A model generated the notes under the pieces. It saw only the letters and a list, made by a program, of their open reading frames with translations, did no database searches and had not been told where the DNA came from. A stretch of 64,000 bases of DNA from contig CAJULX010000009.1 in the NCBI GenBank assembly GCA_910587245.1, forward strand, positions 5,474 to 69,473, given 5' to 3'. The translations under genes were made by a program, and so were the position numbers. Origin of the DNA: Candidatus Gastranaerophilales bacterium (GTDB taxonomy: Bacteria; Cyanobacteriota; Vampirovibrionia; Gastranaerophilales; Gastranaerophilaceae). Shown here piece after piece: positions 50,498 through 59,822 of this stretch (the stretch's first letter is position 1; the number at the start of each line of letters is the position of its first letter).

Positions 50498-51586
50498 TTA
50501 CTTGTTATCAAAAAACGCTTTGTAATGCTTTGAATTAACTATATATTCAACAAGGGAAATAAGCGCTGAAAGTTCTTTATAAAATTGTTTATAACTTTTG
50601 ATATCATAAACTGTGGTTGATAAATTTCCCATTTCAAAGAGGTTTTTTCTTGTTGATATTGCAACTAAAACATTATTGTCAAAAAAGCTTGCGCTGATTG
50701 CTTGTGCTTTAAAAGATTTTTTTAAATTCCTTAGTTGGTTAAAAAATTCTTTGCTTATAACATTTTTAGTTTCTTCTATATTACTTGTCTTTATTGAAAA
50801 AGCTTTGTTTAATTTTTCATCCTTAAACTCAATTTTCTTCCATTTCTTTTTTAAAAAATCAATAAACTGCTTAATGCAAAACGGTATTGCTATAAATACT
50901 GCGGGAAGTATTCTTACCGTAAGTTTAGGGTCATTTATCTTATATGTTGCAAAAAGAATTACCGCTATAATAAGCCAGCAGATAACCTCACTCATAAGGT
51001 TTGTCTTCGGTGCAATTATATTTACGCCTCTAAACGGTTTTTTCGTTTTTATGCAAAGGATTACTCCTCCAAATGTTTGCGCAGGTGCATATCCGTTATT
51101 GAAATAAAATTTTGTTTCTAAAATAAAAAACGGTATATTCTGACATCCGCCGACAAAATAATCATCGTCTTTTCTGTATTCAGCTATTGGAAAGAGCCCA
51201 CTTTTTCTTATGGCTTCTAAAGTTAACACTTCTTCTTTGGCTTCAATCTTTTTAATATCTCCAAATGCACAAACAAGCTTGTTTGCAAACTTATCTTTGA
51301 TTTTTCTGGTGTATTTTATATCAAACAGAACGTAAATAAGTATAAAAGGAAGTGGCGAAAACGGCAAAAAGATACCTGATGCAACAACCCAAAGCGTATT
51401 AATACTTATTTCAAGCTTGAAATAACAATACAAAACTCCAACAGCGGTAAGGGTTATACATATCCAAATTCCGGATAGAAGCCATGTAAGAATAATGTAT
51501 TTTTTTCTTTTTGCTTCCATATCCGCCAAAAGCGGCGCTATATCTGAATTTAAAACCTTATTAAATCTGCTTTGTATGTTTACCAT
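50498..51586 (-). CDS. DUF3137-like membrane protein
   Basis: A 362-aa protein with two N-terminal membrane helices (IILTWLLSGIWICITLTAV and LWVVASGIFLPFSPLPFIL) and another hydrophobic pair at about residues 200-240. Between them lies a domain with SGLFPIAEYRKDDDYFVGG, IPFFILETKF and FGGVILCIKT, the pattern I recall for DUF3137. A basic C-terminal domain follows. No enzymatic motif. The ATG overlaps the purA stop by one base, so it is translated with purA. Function unknown. Confidence 0.7.
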   Translation of the reverse strand: MVNIQSRFNKVLNSDIAPLLADMEAKRKKYIILTWLLSGIWICITLTAVGVLYCYFKLEISINTLWVVASGIFLPFSPLPFILIYVLFDIKYTRKIKDKFANKLVCAFGDIKKIEAKEEVLTLEAIRKSGLFPIAEYRKDDDYFVGGCQNIPFFILETKFYFNNGYAPAQTFGGVILCIKTKKPFRGVNIIAPKTNLMSEVICWLIIAVILFATYKINDPKLTVRILPAVFIAIPFCIKQFIDFLKKKWKKIEFKDEKLNKAFSIKTSNIEETKNVISKEFFNQLRNLKKSFKAQAISASFFDNNVLVAISTRKNLFEMGNLSTTVYDIKSYKQFYKELSALISLVEYIVNSKHYKAFFDNK

Positions 51587-52878
51587 TATTTTATAAACAT
51601 TGTCTGTGTTCTGTCTGCGCCCGTGCTTACGATTTTTATCGACGCCCCCATTACTTCTTCAAGGCGTTTCAGGTAGATTTTTGCTTCTTTGGGAAGTTTA
51701 TCAAATTCTTTAATATCACTTGTAGATGTCATCCAGCCTTTGAAAGTTTCGTAAACAGGCTCAAAATCCTTATGAGTGTAGACATTTGTCGGGTAATATT
51801 CCGTCACTTCGCCTGTCAGCCTGTTTTTATAAGCTGTGCAAAGTTTAATTTCGGAGAATGTATCAAAAACATCAAGTTTTGTAAGTGCAACTGATGAAAT
51901 TCCGCCTACAAGCACGCTATATTTAGCTATTACGGCATCAAACCAGCCGCAGCGTCTTGGTCTGCCTGTAGTTGCGCCGAATTCCGCGCCTATATCCTGA
52001 ATTTTTTTGCCCGTTTCATCGGTTAATTCTGTTACAAAAGGCCCTTCGCCGACACGTGTAATGTATGCTTTAAATACGCCTATAACTTCTTTTATGGTCA
52101 ACGGACCCATTGAAGCGCCTACCGCAGCGCCGCCGCCCACGGGGTTTGAACTTGTAACATAAGGATATGTGCCGTAATCTATGTCTAAAAGCACGCCCTG
52201 AGCGCCTTCAAAGAGGATTGTTTTGTTTCTTTTAGCGTCATCAAGCACTTTTTGCCATTCAAAACAAACATAAGGCGCGAAAATTTCGCGGTATTTCCTG
52301 CAAATTTCAAGCGCTTCATCCATCGTATAGGTTTTCAGGCTATAAATTTTTTCAAGCTGTTTGTTTTTTTGCGGTAAAATCACGTCCAGCTTGGTTTTTA
52401 AAGTTTCTTCATTAAATAAATCTTCCACACGGAAGCCGATACGTGCATATTTATCAGTATATGTAGGGCCAATACCCTTTTTTGTTGTGCCTATTTTATT
52501 TGCGCCAAGGCTGTTTTCAGAGTATCCGTCAATTTCCGTGTGCCATGGCATTGTAATATGCGCCAGAGGGTTGATTTTCAAGGCTTTTTTGAAACGCTCT
52601 TCGGGGATTCCTTCTGTCATAAGCTCATCCAGCTCTTTTTTAAAATCATCGGGCTTAATCACTACTCCTGCGCCTAAAAAACAGATTTTATTTTCATATA
52701 AAATTCCTGACGGAATCAGGTGAAATTTATATTTTTTATTGTTGTAAACCACTGTATGGCCTGCGTTTGACCCGCCCTGATATCTTATAATAACATCGGC
52801 ATTTTCTGCCAGAAGGTCTGTAATCTTTGCTTTGCCCTCATCACCGAACTGTGCGCCTACAACTACCGTATTTTCCAC
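51586..52878 (-). CDS. purA: Adenylosuccinate synthetase
   Basis: First committed step from IMP to AMP, using GTP and aspartate. The 430-aa protein begins VVVGAQFGDEGKAKITDLLA (a Lys-for-Gly change in the usual GDEGKGK loop) and continues with RYQGGSNAGHTV, GTTKKGIGPTYTDK, FEGAQGVLLDIDYGTYPYVT, GRPRRCGWFDAV and LTKLDVF. Size is normal. It is divergent from cysS across a promoter region of about 80 bp, with a TAGTAAAAT box for each gene. It overlaps the DUF3137-like gene downstream by one base. Confidence 0.96.
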   Translation of the reverse strand: MENTVVVGAQFGDEGKAKITDLLAENADVIIRYQGGSNAGHTVVYNNKKYKFHLIPSGILYENKICFLGAGVVIKPDDFKKELDELMTEGIPEERFKKALKINPLAHITMPWHTEIDGYSENSLGANKIGTTKKGIGPTYTDKYARIGFRVEDLFNEETLKTKLDVILPQKNKQLEKIYSLKTYTMDEALEICRKYREIFAPYVCFEWQKVLDDAKRNKTILFEGAQGVLLDIDYGTYPYVTSSNPVGGGAAVGASMGPLTIKEVIGVFKAYITRVGEGPFVTELTDETGKKIQDIGAEFGATTGRPRRCGWFDAVIAKYSVLVGGISSVALTKLDVFDTFSEIKLCTAYKNRLTGEVTEYYPTNVYTHKDFEPVYETFKGWMTSTSDIKEFDKLPKEAKIYLKRLEEVMGASIKIVSTGADRTQTMFIK

Positions 52879-52925
52879 GTTTTCCTCGTCTTTCCGTTGC
52901 CTTTTTGATTTATTCCGACCTAGCT

Positions 52926-52955
52926 ATTTTACTATAAAAACATTTGTAGTAAAAT
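52926..52955. promoter_or_regulatory. Divergent purA/cysS promoters
   Basis: ATTTTACTA (52926-52934) and TAGTAAAAT (52947-52955) form a 9-bp inverted repeat with a 12-bp spacer. Each arm holds a -10 hexamer TAAAAT: 52926-52931 for purA (47 bp to its ATG) and 52950-52955 for cysS (6 bp to its ATG, leaderless distance). Confidence 0.5.
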
Positions 52956-52961
52956 CAAGGT

Positions 52962-54416
52962 ATGTTAAAACTTTTTAATACACTGACTAAAAAATTAGAG
53001 GAATTTAAGCCGTTAAACGGCAATGACGTAAAAATGTATGTTTGCGGGCCGACAGTCTATGATAAGGCACATTTAGGGCATGCAAGATGTTATATTACAT
53101 GGGATGTTTTGTATCGTTATTTAAAGTTTTTGTCATATAACGTTACATATTGCAGAAATGTGACGGATGTGGATGATAAAATTCTTAAAAAAGCTGATAC
53201 GGCAGGGGTTTTGCCTGATGATATAGCAAAAGAATTTTATGAAAGTTTTAAAAATTCTCTTAAAGGGCTTAATGCCCTAAAGCCTGATATAGAGCCGTTT
53301 GCAACCAAAACAATCGGTGAAATGATTGCTATGGTGAAAAAATTAATAGAAAACGGCTTTGCTTACGAAGCAGACGGAGATGTATATTTCGAAGTGGCTA
53401 AATACCGCCGCTATGGCGAGCTTTCCGGGCAGCCGATTGATGATTTAATGGCGGGTGCAAGGGTTGAAAATGACCCCAAAAAGCGTTCTCCGCTTGATTT
53501 TGCGCTATGGAAGAAGGACGAAAAACACGGGTTTAAAAGCCCCTGGGGCTTAGGGCGCCCGGGCTGGCATATTGAATGTTCTGCCATGAGCAAAAAACAT
53601 CTGGGCGAAACCCTTGATATACACGCAGGAGGGGCGGATTTACAGTTCCCGCACCATGAAAACGAACGGGCACAAAGCGAATGTGCAAACGGGTGTGAAT
53701 TTGTAAAATACTGGCTGCACAATGGTTTTGTAACCATTAATAAAGAAAAAATGTCAAAATCCTTAGGCAATTTTCTTACAATTGACGATGTTTTGAAGGT
53801 TTACAATTCAAATGCGGTAAGGTTTTTCATACTTACAAATCATTACAGAATGCCTGTTGAATTTAATGATGAAGCGCTGAATTCCGCAAATAACGGGTCA
53901 AAAAGGCTTATAAACAGCGTGAAAGACTTTGATGAGGCTGATTTAGCGAGTTTAGAATCAGACAATGAGGCCGTAGAAGCTTTTAAAGACGCGATGAATG
54001 ATGATTTAAATACATCAAAAACTCTTGCAGTGCTCTTTTCCCTTGTTGATAGGCTTAAAAAAGTACTATCCGAAAGTGGTTTAGATGTCAAAGAAGCTGT
54101 AAAAACAGATAAGGCAAGAATTTTAGCTCATACGATAATTACTCTAGGGTCTGTTCTCGGGTTTGATTTTAGCCTGAAAGATAAGAAAGAACTGAATGAT
54201 GAGGATTTAAGGACGTTGATTCTACCGCTTTATAATGAATTTGATGCGGATAATTCAATGGAGCCAAAAGCCTTGTTGGATAAGCTTTTAGAGGACAGAA
54301 AGCTTGCAAGAACTAATAAAGACTGGGCAAAATCCGATTTAATACGTGATAAACTGCTTGCAGTCGGGATTTTGGTTAAAGATTCAAAAGACGGCTCAAG
54401 CTGGGAATTAAAATAA
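52962..54416 (+). CDS. cysS: Cysteine--tRNA ligase
   Basis: A 484-aa class I synthetase. It has the zinc ligand and HIGH region MYVCGPTVYDKAHLGHARCY, then GWHIECSAMS and HAGGADLQFPHHENERAQSE with further zinc ligands. The KMSKS loop is KEKMSKSLGNF. The C-terminal helical domain and an anticodon-binding tail (ARTNKDWAKSDLIRDKL) complete it. Length is normal. A TAAAAT box only 6 bp before the ATG suggests a leaderless transcript; the AAGG just before the ATG is too close to act as a normal ribosome binding site. rsmI follows after 11 bp. Confidence 0.97.
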   Translation: MLKLFNTLTKKLEEFKPLNGNDVKMYVCGPTVYDKAHLGHARCYITWDVLYRYLKFLSYNVTYCRNVTDVDDKILKKADTAGVLPDDIAKEFYESFKNSLKGLNALKPDIEPFATKTIGEMIAMVKKLIENGFAYEADGDVYFEVAKYRRYGELSGQPIDDLMAGARVENDPKKRSPLDFALWKKDEKHGFKSPWGLGRPGWHIECSAMSKKHLGETLDIHAGGADLQFPHHENERAQSECANGCEFVKYWLHNGFVTINKEKMSKSLGNFLTIDDVLKVYNSNAVRFFILTNHYRMPVEFNDEALNSANNGSKRLINSVKDFDEADLASLESDNEAVEAFKDAMNDDLNTSKTLAVLFSLVDRLKKVLSESGLDVKEAVKTDKARILAHTIITLGSVLGFDFSLKDKKELNDEDLRTLILPLYNEFDADNSMEPKALLDKLLEDRKLARTNKDWAKSDLIRDKLLAVGILVKDSKDGSSWELK

Positions 54417-54427
54417 AAGGCGGAAGA

Positions 54428-55252
54428 ATGGCTTCAGGAAAGCTTTTTATAGTATCAACACCTATTGGAAACCTATCGGATATTACATTTCGGGCTGTTG
54501 AAATTTTGAAAACAGTTGATATTATTGCCTGCGAAGATACGCGGAATACAAAAATTCTGTGTGAAAAATACGAAATTTTAACGCCCTTGATGAGCTATCA
54601 TAAATTTTCCGAAGCGCAAAAAACGGCTGTACTTTTAGATAGGCTGAAAGCCGGTGAGAGCGCGGCTCTTGTGTCTGATGCGGGGACGCCTTTAATATCC
54701 GACCCCGGCGTAAAACTCGTTGAGAGTGCACGCGAAGCAGGTATTGAGATTGTGCCTGTTGTTGGCGCATGTGCGATTACGGCGTTATTGGCCTCAATAC
54801 CCAGACAGAGCGAGAGTTTTAAGTTTATCGGGTTTTTGCCGCGTACTGAGGCTCAAATTGTAAATCTTGTAAAAGCAAACAGGGGTGAGAATTTAGTCTT
54901 TTATGAAAGTCCAAATCGTCTTATGGAGACGCTTTTGCTTGTTTCTAAAGCTCAAAACGGCAGAAAAATAGCCATTGGCCGCGAATTAACAAAAAAATTT
55001 GAAGAAATTAAAGTTGATAGTGTTGAAAATCTTATTGAATACTATAAAAGCAACGTTTTAAAAGGTGAAATTGCCTGTATGCTCTATGCTTTGGATGATT
55101 TCAATGATGAATATAATGATATTTTAGACAAGATTAAAACGTTAAAAGGGCTGAAACTCTCTGATAAAGATATAACGGGCGTTATAAATTCGCTGTATGG
55201 CTTACCGCGCAATAAAATTAAGGAAATTTTGTTAAAAAAACAGGATGTCTGA
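54428..55252 (+). CDS. rsmI: 16S rRNA (cytidine1402-2'-O)-methyltransferase
   Basis: RsmI methylates C1402 in the ribosomal decoding centre using SAM. The 274-aa protein has the SAM-MT family III start LFIVSTPIGNLSDITFRAVE, then CEDTRNTKIL, ALVSDAGTPLISDPG, VPVVGACAITALLASI, FIGFLPR and FYESPNRLMETL. GGCGGAAG precedes the ATG. It is 11 bp after cysS, and its last codons form one side of a terminator hairpin. Confidence 0.95.
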   Translation: MASGKLFIVSTPIGNLSDITFRAVEILKTVDIIACEDTRNTKILCEKYEILTPLMSYHKFSEAQKTAVLLDRLKAGESAALVSDAGTPLISDPGVKLVESAREAGIEIVPVVGACAITALLASIPRQSESFKFIGFLPRTEAQIVNLVKANRGENLVFYESPNRLMETLLLVSKAQNGRKIAIGRELTKKFEEIKVDSVENLIEYYKSNVLKGEIACMLYALDDFNDEYNDILDKIKTLKGLKLSDKDITGVINSLYGLPRNKIKEILLKKQDV

Positions 55253-55274
55253 ATTTAACAAACATCCTGTTTTT
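55236..55274. terminator. Bidirectional terminator of rsmI and alaS
   Basis: A 13-bp perfect stem (AAAAACAGGATGT / ACATCCTGTTTTT) around a 13-nt loop, with a T-run on each side. The left arm is the last four codons of rsmI and its stop lies in the loop. On the minus strand the same hairpin follows alaS. Confidence 0.82.
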
Positions 55275-55292
55275 GTTAAGTTTTATTACAAT

Positions 55293-57983
55293 TTATTGAA
55301 ATTTTTGTTTAATTTCATCTTCTATTTTCTGGAAGACATTTTTAATGTTCGCTATATTTTTAGCTGAACCCTGCGCCATTTGCGGTTTTCCTCCGCCTTT
55401 ACCGTCGCATTCCTTCATAATTTTTGAAACAATGTCGCCTGCGGATATTCCCTTTTTCACAAATTCATCGCTTACTTTAGCTATTACAAAACCTGCATTA
55501 TCAGGCTTTTTCGAACATAAAACAATGATTGATTCGCCAAGTTTTTTAGAAAACATTTCAAGACCGAATTTTAAAGCATTTGGATTATGGTCTTCAATCA
55601 GTGTAATAAAGAGTTTGCCTGTTTTTTCGCCTATTTTTATATCCTGTGCATGTGAAGCTAAAGATTCAAATTTTCCGCTTGCAATTTGCGCCTCAAGCTC
55701 TGATATACGTGCACTTTGCGCCTTATTTTCTTCGGTTAATTTTTCAATGCGTTCAGCTACTTCATCGGTTTTTAATTTATATTTATGGGCGATTTCATCG
55801 ATTTGGCGGGCTTTTTCTGCAAGATAATCAAATGCGGAATTAGAGCACAAAACCTCTATTCTCCTTACCCCTGCTGAACTTGCGCCTTCCGATACAATTT
55901 TTGCAAGTCTCAGGTCTTTGCTGTTTGATACGTGACATCCGCCGCAAAGCTCTTTAGAACAGCATTTTCCACCCCCGGAAGTATTGGCATTTTCATCTAT
56001 AAAGCTTACTACGCGTACTTTATCGCCGTATTTTTCACCGAAAAGAGCCATAGCGCCTGAATTTTTAGCTTCTTCGATATCCATAACTTCTGTTTTGCCA
56101 ACCAAACCTTTATTTATCCAGAAGTTAATCAGGGCTTCGGTTTTGGCGATTTCATCTTTTGTCATTGCACGCTCAAATGAAAAATCGTATCTTGTTCTGT
56201 TTTCTTCTACCTGAGAACCTGCCTGATGTACCTGATTTCCAAGCGTGTCAATCAATGCAGCCTGCAGAAGGTGCGCTAATGAGTGGTGTTTCTCGATTTC
56301 CGCTCTTTTTAAAGTATCAATTTTTGCATTTACGGCTGCCCCTTTTGAAATTGCCCCTTTAACCCTGTGGGCAAAGACGTTTTGAACTTTAAATGTCTTT
56401 AAAACCTCTACGCTGTCGCCGTTTTCAAGTTCCAGTATCCCGCTGTCGCCTATTTGACCGCCGGATTCAGCGTAAAAGGGAGTTATATCAAGGATTACAT
56501 CCGAAATATCATCTTCATTTGTAATTTCAACCTCTTCTCCGTTTTTAATTATGGCTAGAACCCTTGCCTTTGCTTCATTTTGGGTATATCCTACAAAATT
56601 TGTTGCAGGATGGTTTGTATAATTTTTATCATCAGCAAGAACAACTTTTTGCATTGAAGCACGGGCACGCTCTTTCTGTTCTGCCATAAGGGTTTTAAAT
56701 GCTTCTTCATTAACATCCATGAAGTGTTCCTGTGCAATTTCTTTTGTTAATTCAAGCGGGAAACCGTATGTATCATAGAGTTTGAAACAGTTTTCGCCTG
56801 AAATTACCTTTTCACCTTTGGCTTTTGCTTCTTTTAAAATTTCTTCCATAAGGCTATAACCGCGCTGGAGTGTTAATTTGAACCTTTCTTCTTCCTGAAG
56901 AATTGTTTTTTGAATTTTTTCGGCTTTTTCGGCTAATTCAGGGTATGCTTCTTTATAAATCGCTATAACCTTCTCTACGATTGGTTTTAGGAAGGGTAAT
57001 TCAAGACCGAGCATATACCCGTGGCGCAAAGCGCGTCTTAAAATCATCCTTAAAACGTAGCCCCTGCCTTCATTTGAGGGGGTAACGCCGTCTGCTATTA
57101 AGAAACTTACACATCTTGTGTGGTCCGTAATAATTCTTAATGAAATATCGGTTTTTTCGTTTTCGCCATATTTTTTTCCTGAAATTTTACAAACTTCATC
57201 CAGAATTTGTCTTAAAAGGTCGGTTTCAAAGGTGGAAGCCGCGCCCTGACACACCATTGCGATACGCTCTAAGCCCATTCCCGTATCAACGTTTTTCTTT
57301 TCAAGCGGTTGCAAATTTCCTTTTTCATCCTGAAAAAGCTCTGTAAATACAAGGTTCCAGATTTCAACCCACCTGTTGCATTCGCAGGTTGCAATTGAAC
57401 AGTCATCAGAGCATTTTAAGTGTTCGCCCAGGTCGTAATGAATTTCGCTGCAAGGACCGCAGGAGCCTGAAATGCCGACAGGGCCCCAGAAATTATCCTT
57501 TTTGCCCTTTTTTAAAATTCTTTCTTTGGGCACGCCTGCTTTTTGCCAGATTTCACCTGCCTCATCGTCATTTTCATAGATGGTAATCCAGAGGCGGTCT
57601 TTGTCTAAGCCTAAGTAATTTGTTACAAAATCCCAGCTCCAGGGGATAATTTCTTCTTTAAAATAATCGCCGAAACTGAAATTGCCGAGCATTTCGAAAA
57701 ACGTATGGTGTCTAGGGGTTCTGCCTACATTCTCGATATCGGAATCTTTTCCGCCGGCACGTGCGCATTTTTGGCAGGATGCTGCTCTTGCAGGCTCATA
57801 GGGCGGGGTTTCAATTCCTAAAAAATAAGGTATAAACTGCACCATTCCTGCTGTTGTCAGCAGAATTGTAGGGTTATTCGGCACAAGGGATGAGCTTTTT
57901 ATTCTTGTATGCTGATGATTTTTTTCAAAAAAGCTTAAAAATGCTTCCCTTATTTCATCACACGTTTTTGGCTTATTATTCAT
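55293..57983 (-). CDS. alaS: Alanine--tRNA ligase
   Basis: An 896-aa class II synthetase with the full bacterial layout. The catalytic domain has FFEKNHQHTRIKSSSLVPNN (shown in part), TAGMVQFIPYFLG, PRHHTFFEMLGNFSFGDYF and RGYVLRMILRRALRHG. The editing domain carries the metal-binding HHSLAHLLQAAL (HxxxH) and the CGGCHV motif. The C-terminal C-Ala oligomerisation/DHHA1 domain ends with the glycine-rich CDGKGGGKPQMAQG. It is divergent from fixC and ends at a shared terminator with rsmI. Confidence 0.97.
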   Translation of the reverse strand: MNNKPKTCDEIREAFLSFFEKNHQHTRIKSSSLVPNNPTILLTTAGMVQFIPYFLGIETPPYEPARAASCQKCARAGGKDSDIENVGRTPRHHTFFEMLGNFSFGDYFKEEIIPWSWDFVTNYLGLDKDRLWITIYENDDEAGEIWQKAGVPKERILKKGKKDNFWGPVGISGSCGPCSEIHYDLGEHLKCSDDCSIATCECNRWVEIWNLVFTELFQDEKGNLQPLEKKNVDTGMGLERIAMVCQGAASTFETDLLRQILDEVCKISGKKYGENEKTDISLRIITDHTRCVSFLIADGVTPSNEGRGYVLRMILRRALRHGYMLGLELPFLKPIVEKVIAIYKEAYPELAEKAEKIQKTILQEEERFKLTLQRGYSLMEEILKEAKAKGEKVISGENCFKLYDTYGFPLELTKEIAQEHFMDVNEEAFKTLMAEQKERARASMQKVVLADDKNYTNHPATNFVGYTQNEAKARVLAIIKNGEEVEITNEDDISDVILDITPFYAESGGQIGDSGILELENGDSVEVLKTFKVQNVFAHRVKGAISKGAAVNAKIDTLKRAEIEKHHSLAHLLQAALIDTLGNQVHQAGSQVEENRTRYDFSFERAMTKDEIAKTEALINFWINKGLVGKTEVMDIEEAKNSGAMALFGEKYGDKVRVVSFIDENANTSGGGKCCSKELCGGCHVSNSKDLRLAKIVSEGASSAGVRRIEVLCSNSAFDYLAEKARQIDEIAHKYKLKTDEVAERIEKLTEENKAQSARISELEAQIASGKFESLASHAQDIKIGEKTGKLFITLIEDHNPNALKFGLEMFSKKLGESIIVLCSKKPDNAGFVIAKVSDEFVKKGISAGDIVSKIMKECDGKGGGKPQMAQGSAKNIANIKNVFQKIEDEIKQKFQ

Positions 57984-58087
57984 ATCTTTTCCTTTTAATT
58001 CCGTTAAAATCTAAGTAAATATTATCATAAAAATATTTGCCTGCGTAACTTAATTGTAATAATAACTTTTAAAATTTATAATTGGTG

Positions 58088-58093
58088 TATAAT
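58088..58093 (+). promoter_or_regulatory. -10 element of the fixC-like gene
   Basis: A perfect TATAAT ending 10 bp before the ATG at 58104. The predicted transcription start leaves a leader of only about 3-4 nt, and no ribosome binding site is present. The -35 is weak. Confidence 0.45.
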
Positions 58094-58103
58094 TATTTTT
58101 ACT

Positions 58104-59447
58104 ATGGATAAAGAAAAATTTAACATTGATGCGATAGTTGTAGGAGCAGGCCCCGCAGGGATAAGCGCCGCTTTAACTTTAAAAAGAGGGGGTAAAAACG
58201 TTGTTGTTATAGAACGTTCCGATAAAGCGGGCACAAAAAATATGTTCGGCGGGGCGGTATATTTAAATTCCATAAAATCAATTCTGCCTGAAAGCTTTAA
58301 TAAAGCGCCTTATGAGAGGTTTATCGTTAATCATACATATTCTTTTTTGAATGATTCAGGGTCGGTTGATATTAAATCTTCGGCTCTTGCGGATAATTCA
58401 ACAGCTACGGTTATGCGGCCGAAATTTGACGCTTGGCTTGTTGAGGAGGCTAAAAAAGAAGGGGTTTATTTTGCGCCGAGGACTCTTGTTAAAAAATTAA
58501 TATATAAAAACGGTTCCGTTGTGGGTGTAAAAACCGAGCAGGAGAAGTATTTTGCGCCTGTTGTAATTTTGGCTGACGGCGTAAATTCGCTTTTAAGTAA
58601 GGATATAGGGCTTCGCAAGGAATATTTCCCGAAAGATATGGTTTTATCGGTTAAGGAAACTTATAAACTTGATAAGAAAATTCTGGAAGAAAGATTTAAC
58701 CTTGAACCTGATACGAATGAAGGTGCAATGTATGAATTTTTCGGGGGTTTAGCCGGTTTTTATTTAACGGAAAAAAAGAAAAAACACCCTGTAACTCCTT
58801 TTGCAATCGGGTTTCTATATACCTTTAAAGATACAATTTCACTGGGCTTGGGGGTTTCTTTAGAAGACTTAACACTCTATAAAATGAAACCTTATGAAGT
58901 TTTGGAAAAATTTAAAAAACATCCTGTGGTGAAAAAACTGATTGCAGGTGCTGAAATGAATGAGTATTCCGCGCATATGATACCTGAATACGGCTATAAC
59001 CATCTGTCTAAGCTTTATGCAAACGGGGTTATGATAGCGGGAGATGCCGCAGGGCTCATCAACAGCGCACATTTTGAAGGAACGAATTTTGCAATTGAAT
59101 CGGGGAAACTTGCGGGTGAAACTGCAATAATAGCTTTAAATTTAGAAAAATATGACCACAATATTTTAAAAACATATGAAGAAAAGTTAAGAAACAGTTT
59201 TGTGTTAAAAGATATGAAGTCTTACAGAAATGTGGTTGAAACAATGTATTTAAGGAAAAATTCAATCCTTAAATATTACCCTGATAAAATGGGGGAATTT
59301 TTCGAAATGCTTCATATGGTAGATAATGTTGATAAGAAGAAAAAATTCACTAAATTTTTCAGGAAAATTTTCTTTGAAAGAAGTATTCTGGAATTATTCA
59401 GAGATTTTAAAGCATTTTTCAGATTATTCTTTGATATTATGTTCTAA
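58104..59447 (+). CDS. fixC: FixC-like electron-transfer flavoprotein:quinone oxidoreductase
   Basis: A 447-aa FAD-dependent oxidoreductase of the FixC/ETF-QO family. It has the N-terminal dinucleotide fold DAIVVGAGPAGISAALTLKR, FGGAVYLNS, RPKFDAWLVEEAK, VILADGVNSLL and the second FAD contact MIAGDAAGLINSAHFEGTNF. Family members pass electrons from an ETF (FixAB) to quinone or ferredoxin. A FixX-like ferredoxin gene follows after 39 bp, but no FixAB genes are in the window. It is near-leaderless by promoter position. Confidence 0.92.
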   Translation: MDKEKFNIDAIVVGAGPAGISAALTLKRGGKNVVVIERSDKAGTKNMFGGAVYLNSIKSILPESFNKAPYERFIVNHTYSFLNDSGSVDIKSSALADNSTATVMRPKFDAWLVEEAKKEGVYFAPRTLVKKLIYKNGSVVGVKTEQEKYFAPVVILADGVNSLLSKDIGLRKEYFPKDMVLSVKETYKLDKKILEERFNLEPDTNEGAMYEFFGGLAGFYLTEKKKKHPVTPFAIGFLYTFKDTISLGLGVSLEDLTLYKMKPYEVLEKFKKHPVVKKLIAGAEMNEYSAHMIPEYGYNHLSKLYANGVMIAGDAAGLINSAHFEGTNFAIESGKLAGETAIIALNLEKYDHNILKTYEEKLRNSFVLKDMKSYRNVVETMYLRKNSILKYYPDKMGEFFEMLHMVDNVDKKKKFTKFFRKIFFERSILELFRDFKAFFRLFFDIMF

Positions 59448-59486
59448 AAAGGTAAACCCTTTGATATAACGGAGATTTTAGATAAA

Positions 59487-59801
59487 TTGGATATAGAAAA
59501 AAAACTTATAAACGTTAAATATAATACGGATGAAAATTCACATCTTATTTTAAATCAAGAGATTTGCAAAGTTTGTGAAGACAGGGTTTGTTTAAATATT
59601 TGTCCTGCAAATGTATACAAAGAGAGCGTTTCAGACCAAAATACGGAAAACGGTTCCGAAAATAATGGTACAATAAATTGTATAACCGTAGAATATGAAA
59701 ATTGTCTTGAATGCGGAGCGTGTAAAATCGCCTGTCCATACGGGGCTATAGACTGGAGATATCCTAAAGCCGGCTGCGGTGTTATATATAAGTTCACATA
59801 A
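59487..59801 (+). CDS. fixX: FixX-like ferredoxin
   Basis: A 104-aa iron-sulphur protein that pairs with FixC. It has CKVCEDRVCLNICPANVY (near residue 28) and CLECGACKIACPYGAIDW (near residue 75), ending GCGVIYKFT as in FixX. The cysteine spacing would hold one or two [4Fe-4S] clusters. An Asn/Ser/Glu-rich insert of about 20 residues between the motifs is longer than in typical FixX. The start is TTG with GGAG 12 nt upstream, chosen for lack of a better site. Confidence 0.9.
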   Translation: MDIEKKLINVKYNTDENSHLILNQEICKVCEDRVCLNICPANVYKESVSDQNTENGSENNGTINCITVEYENCLECGACKIACPYGAIDWRYPKAGCGVIYKFT

Positions 59802-59822
59802 ATCTTTGAGGAGAACAAAAAT

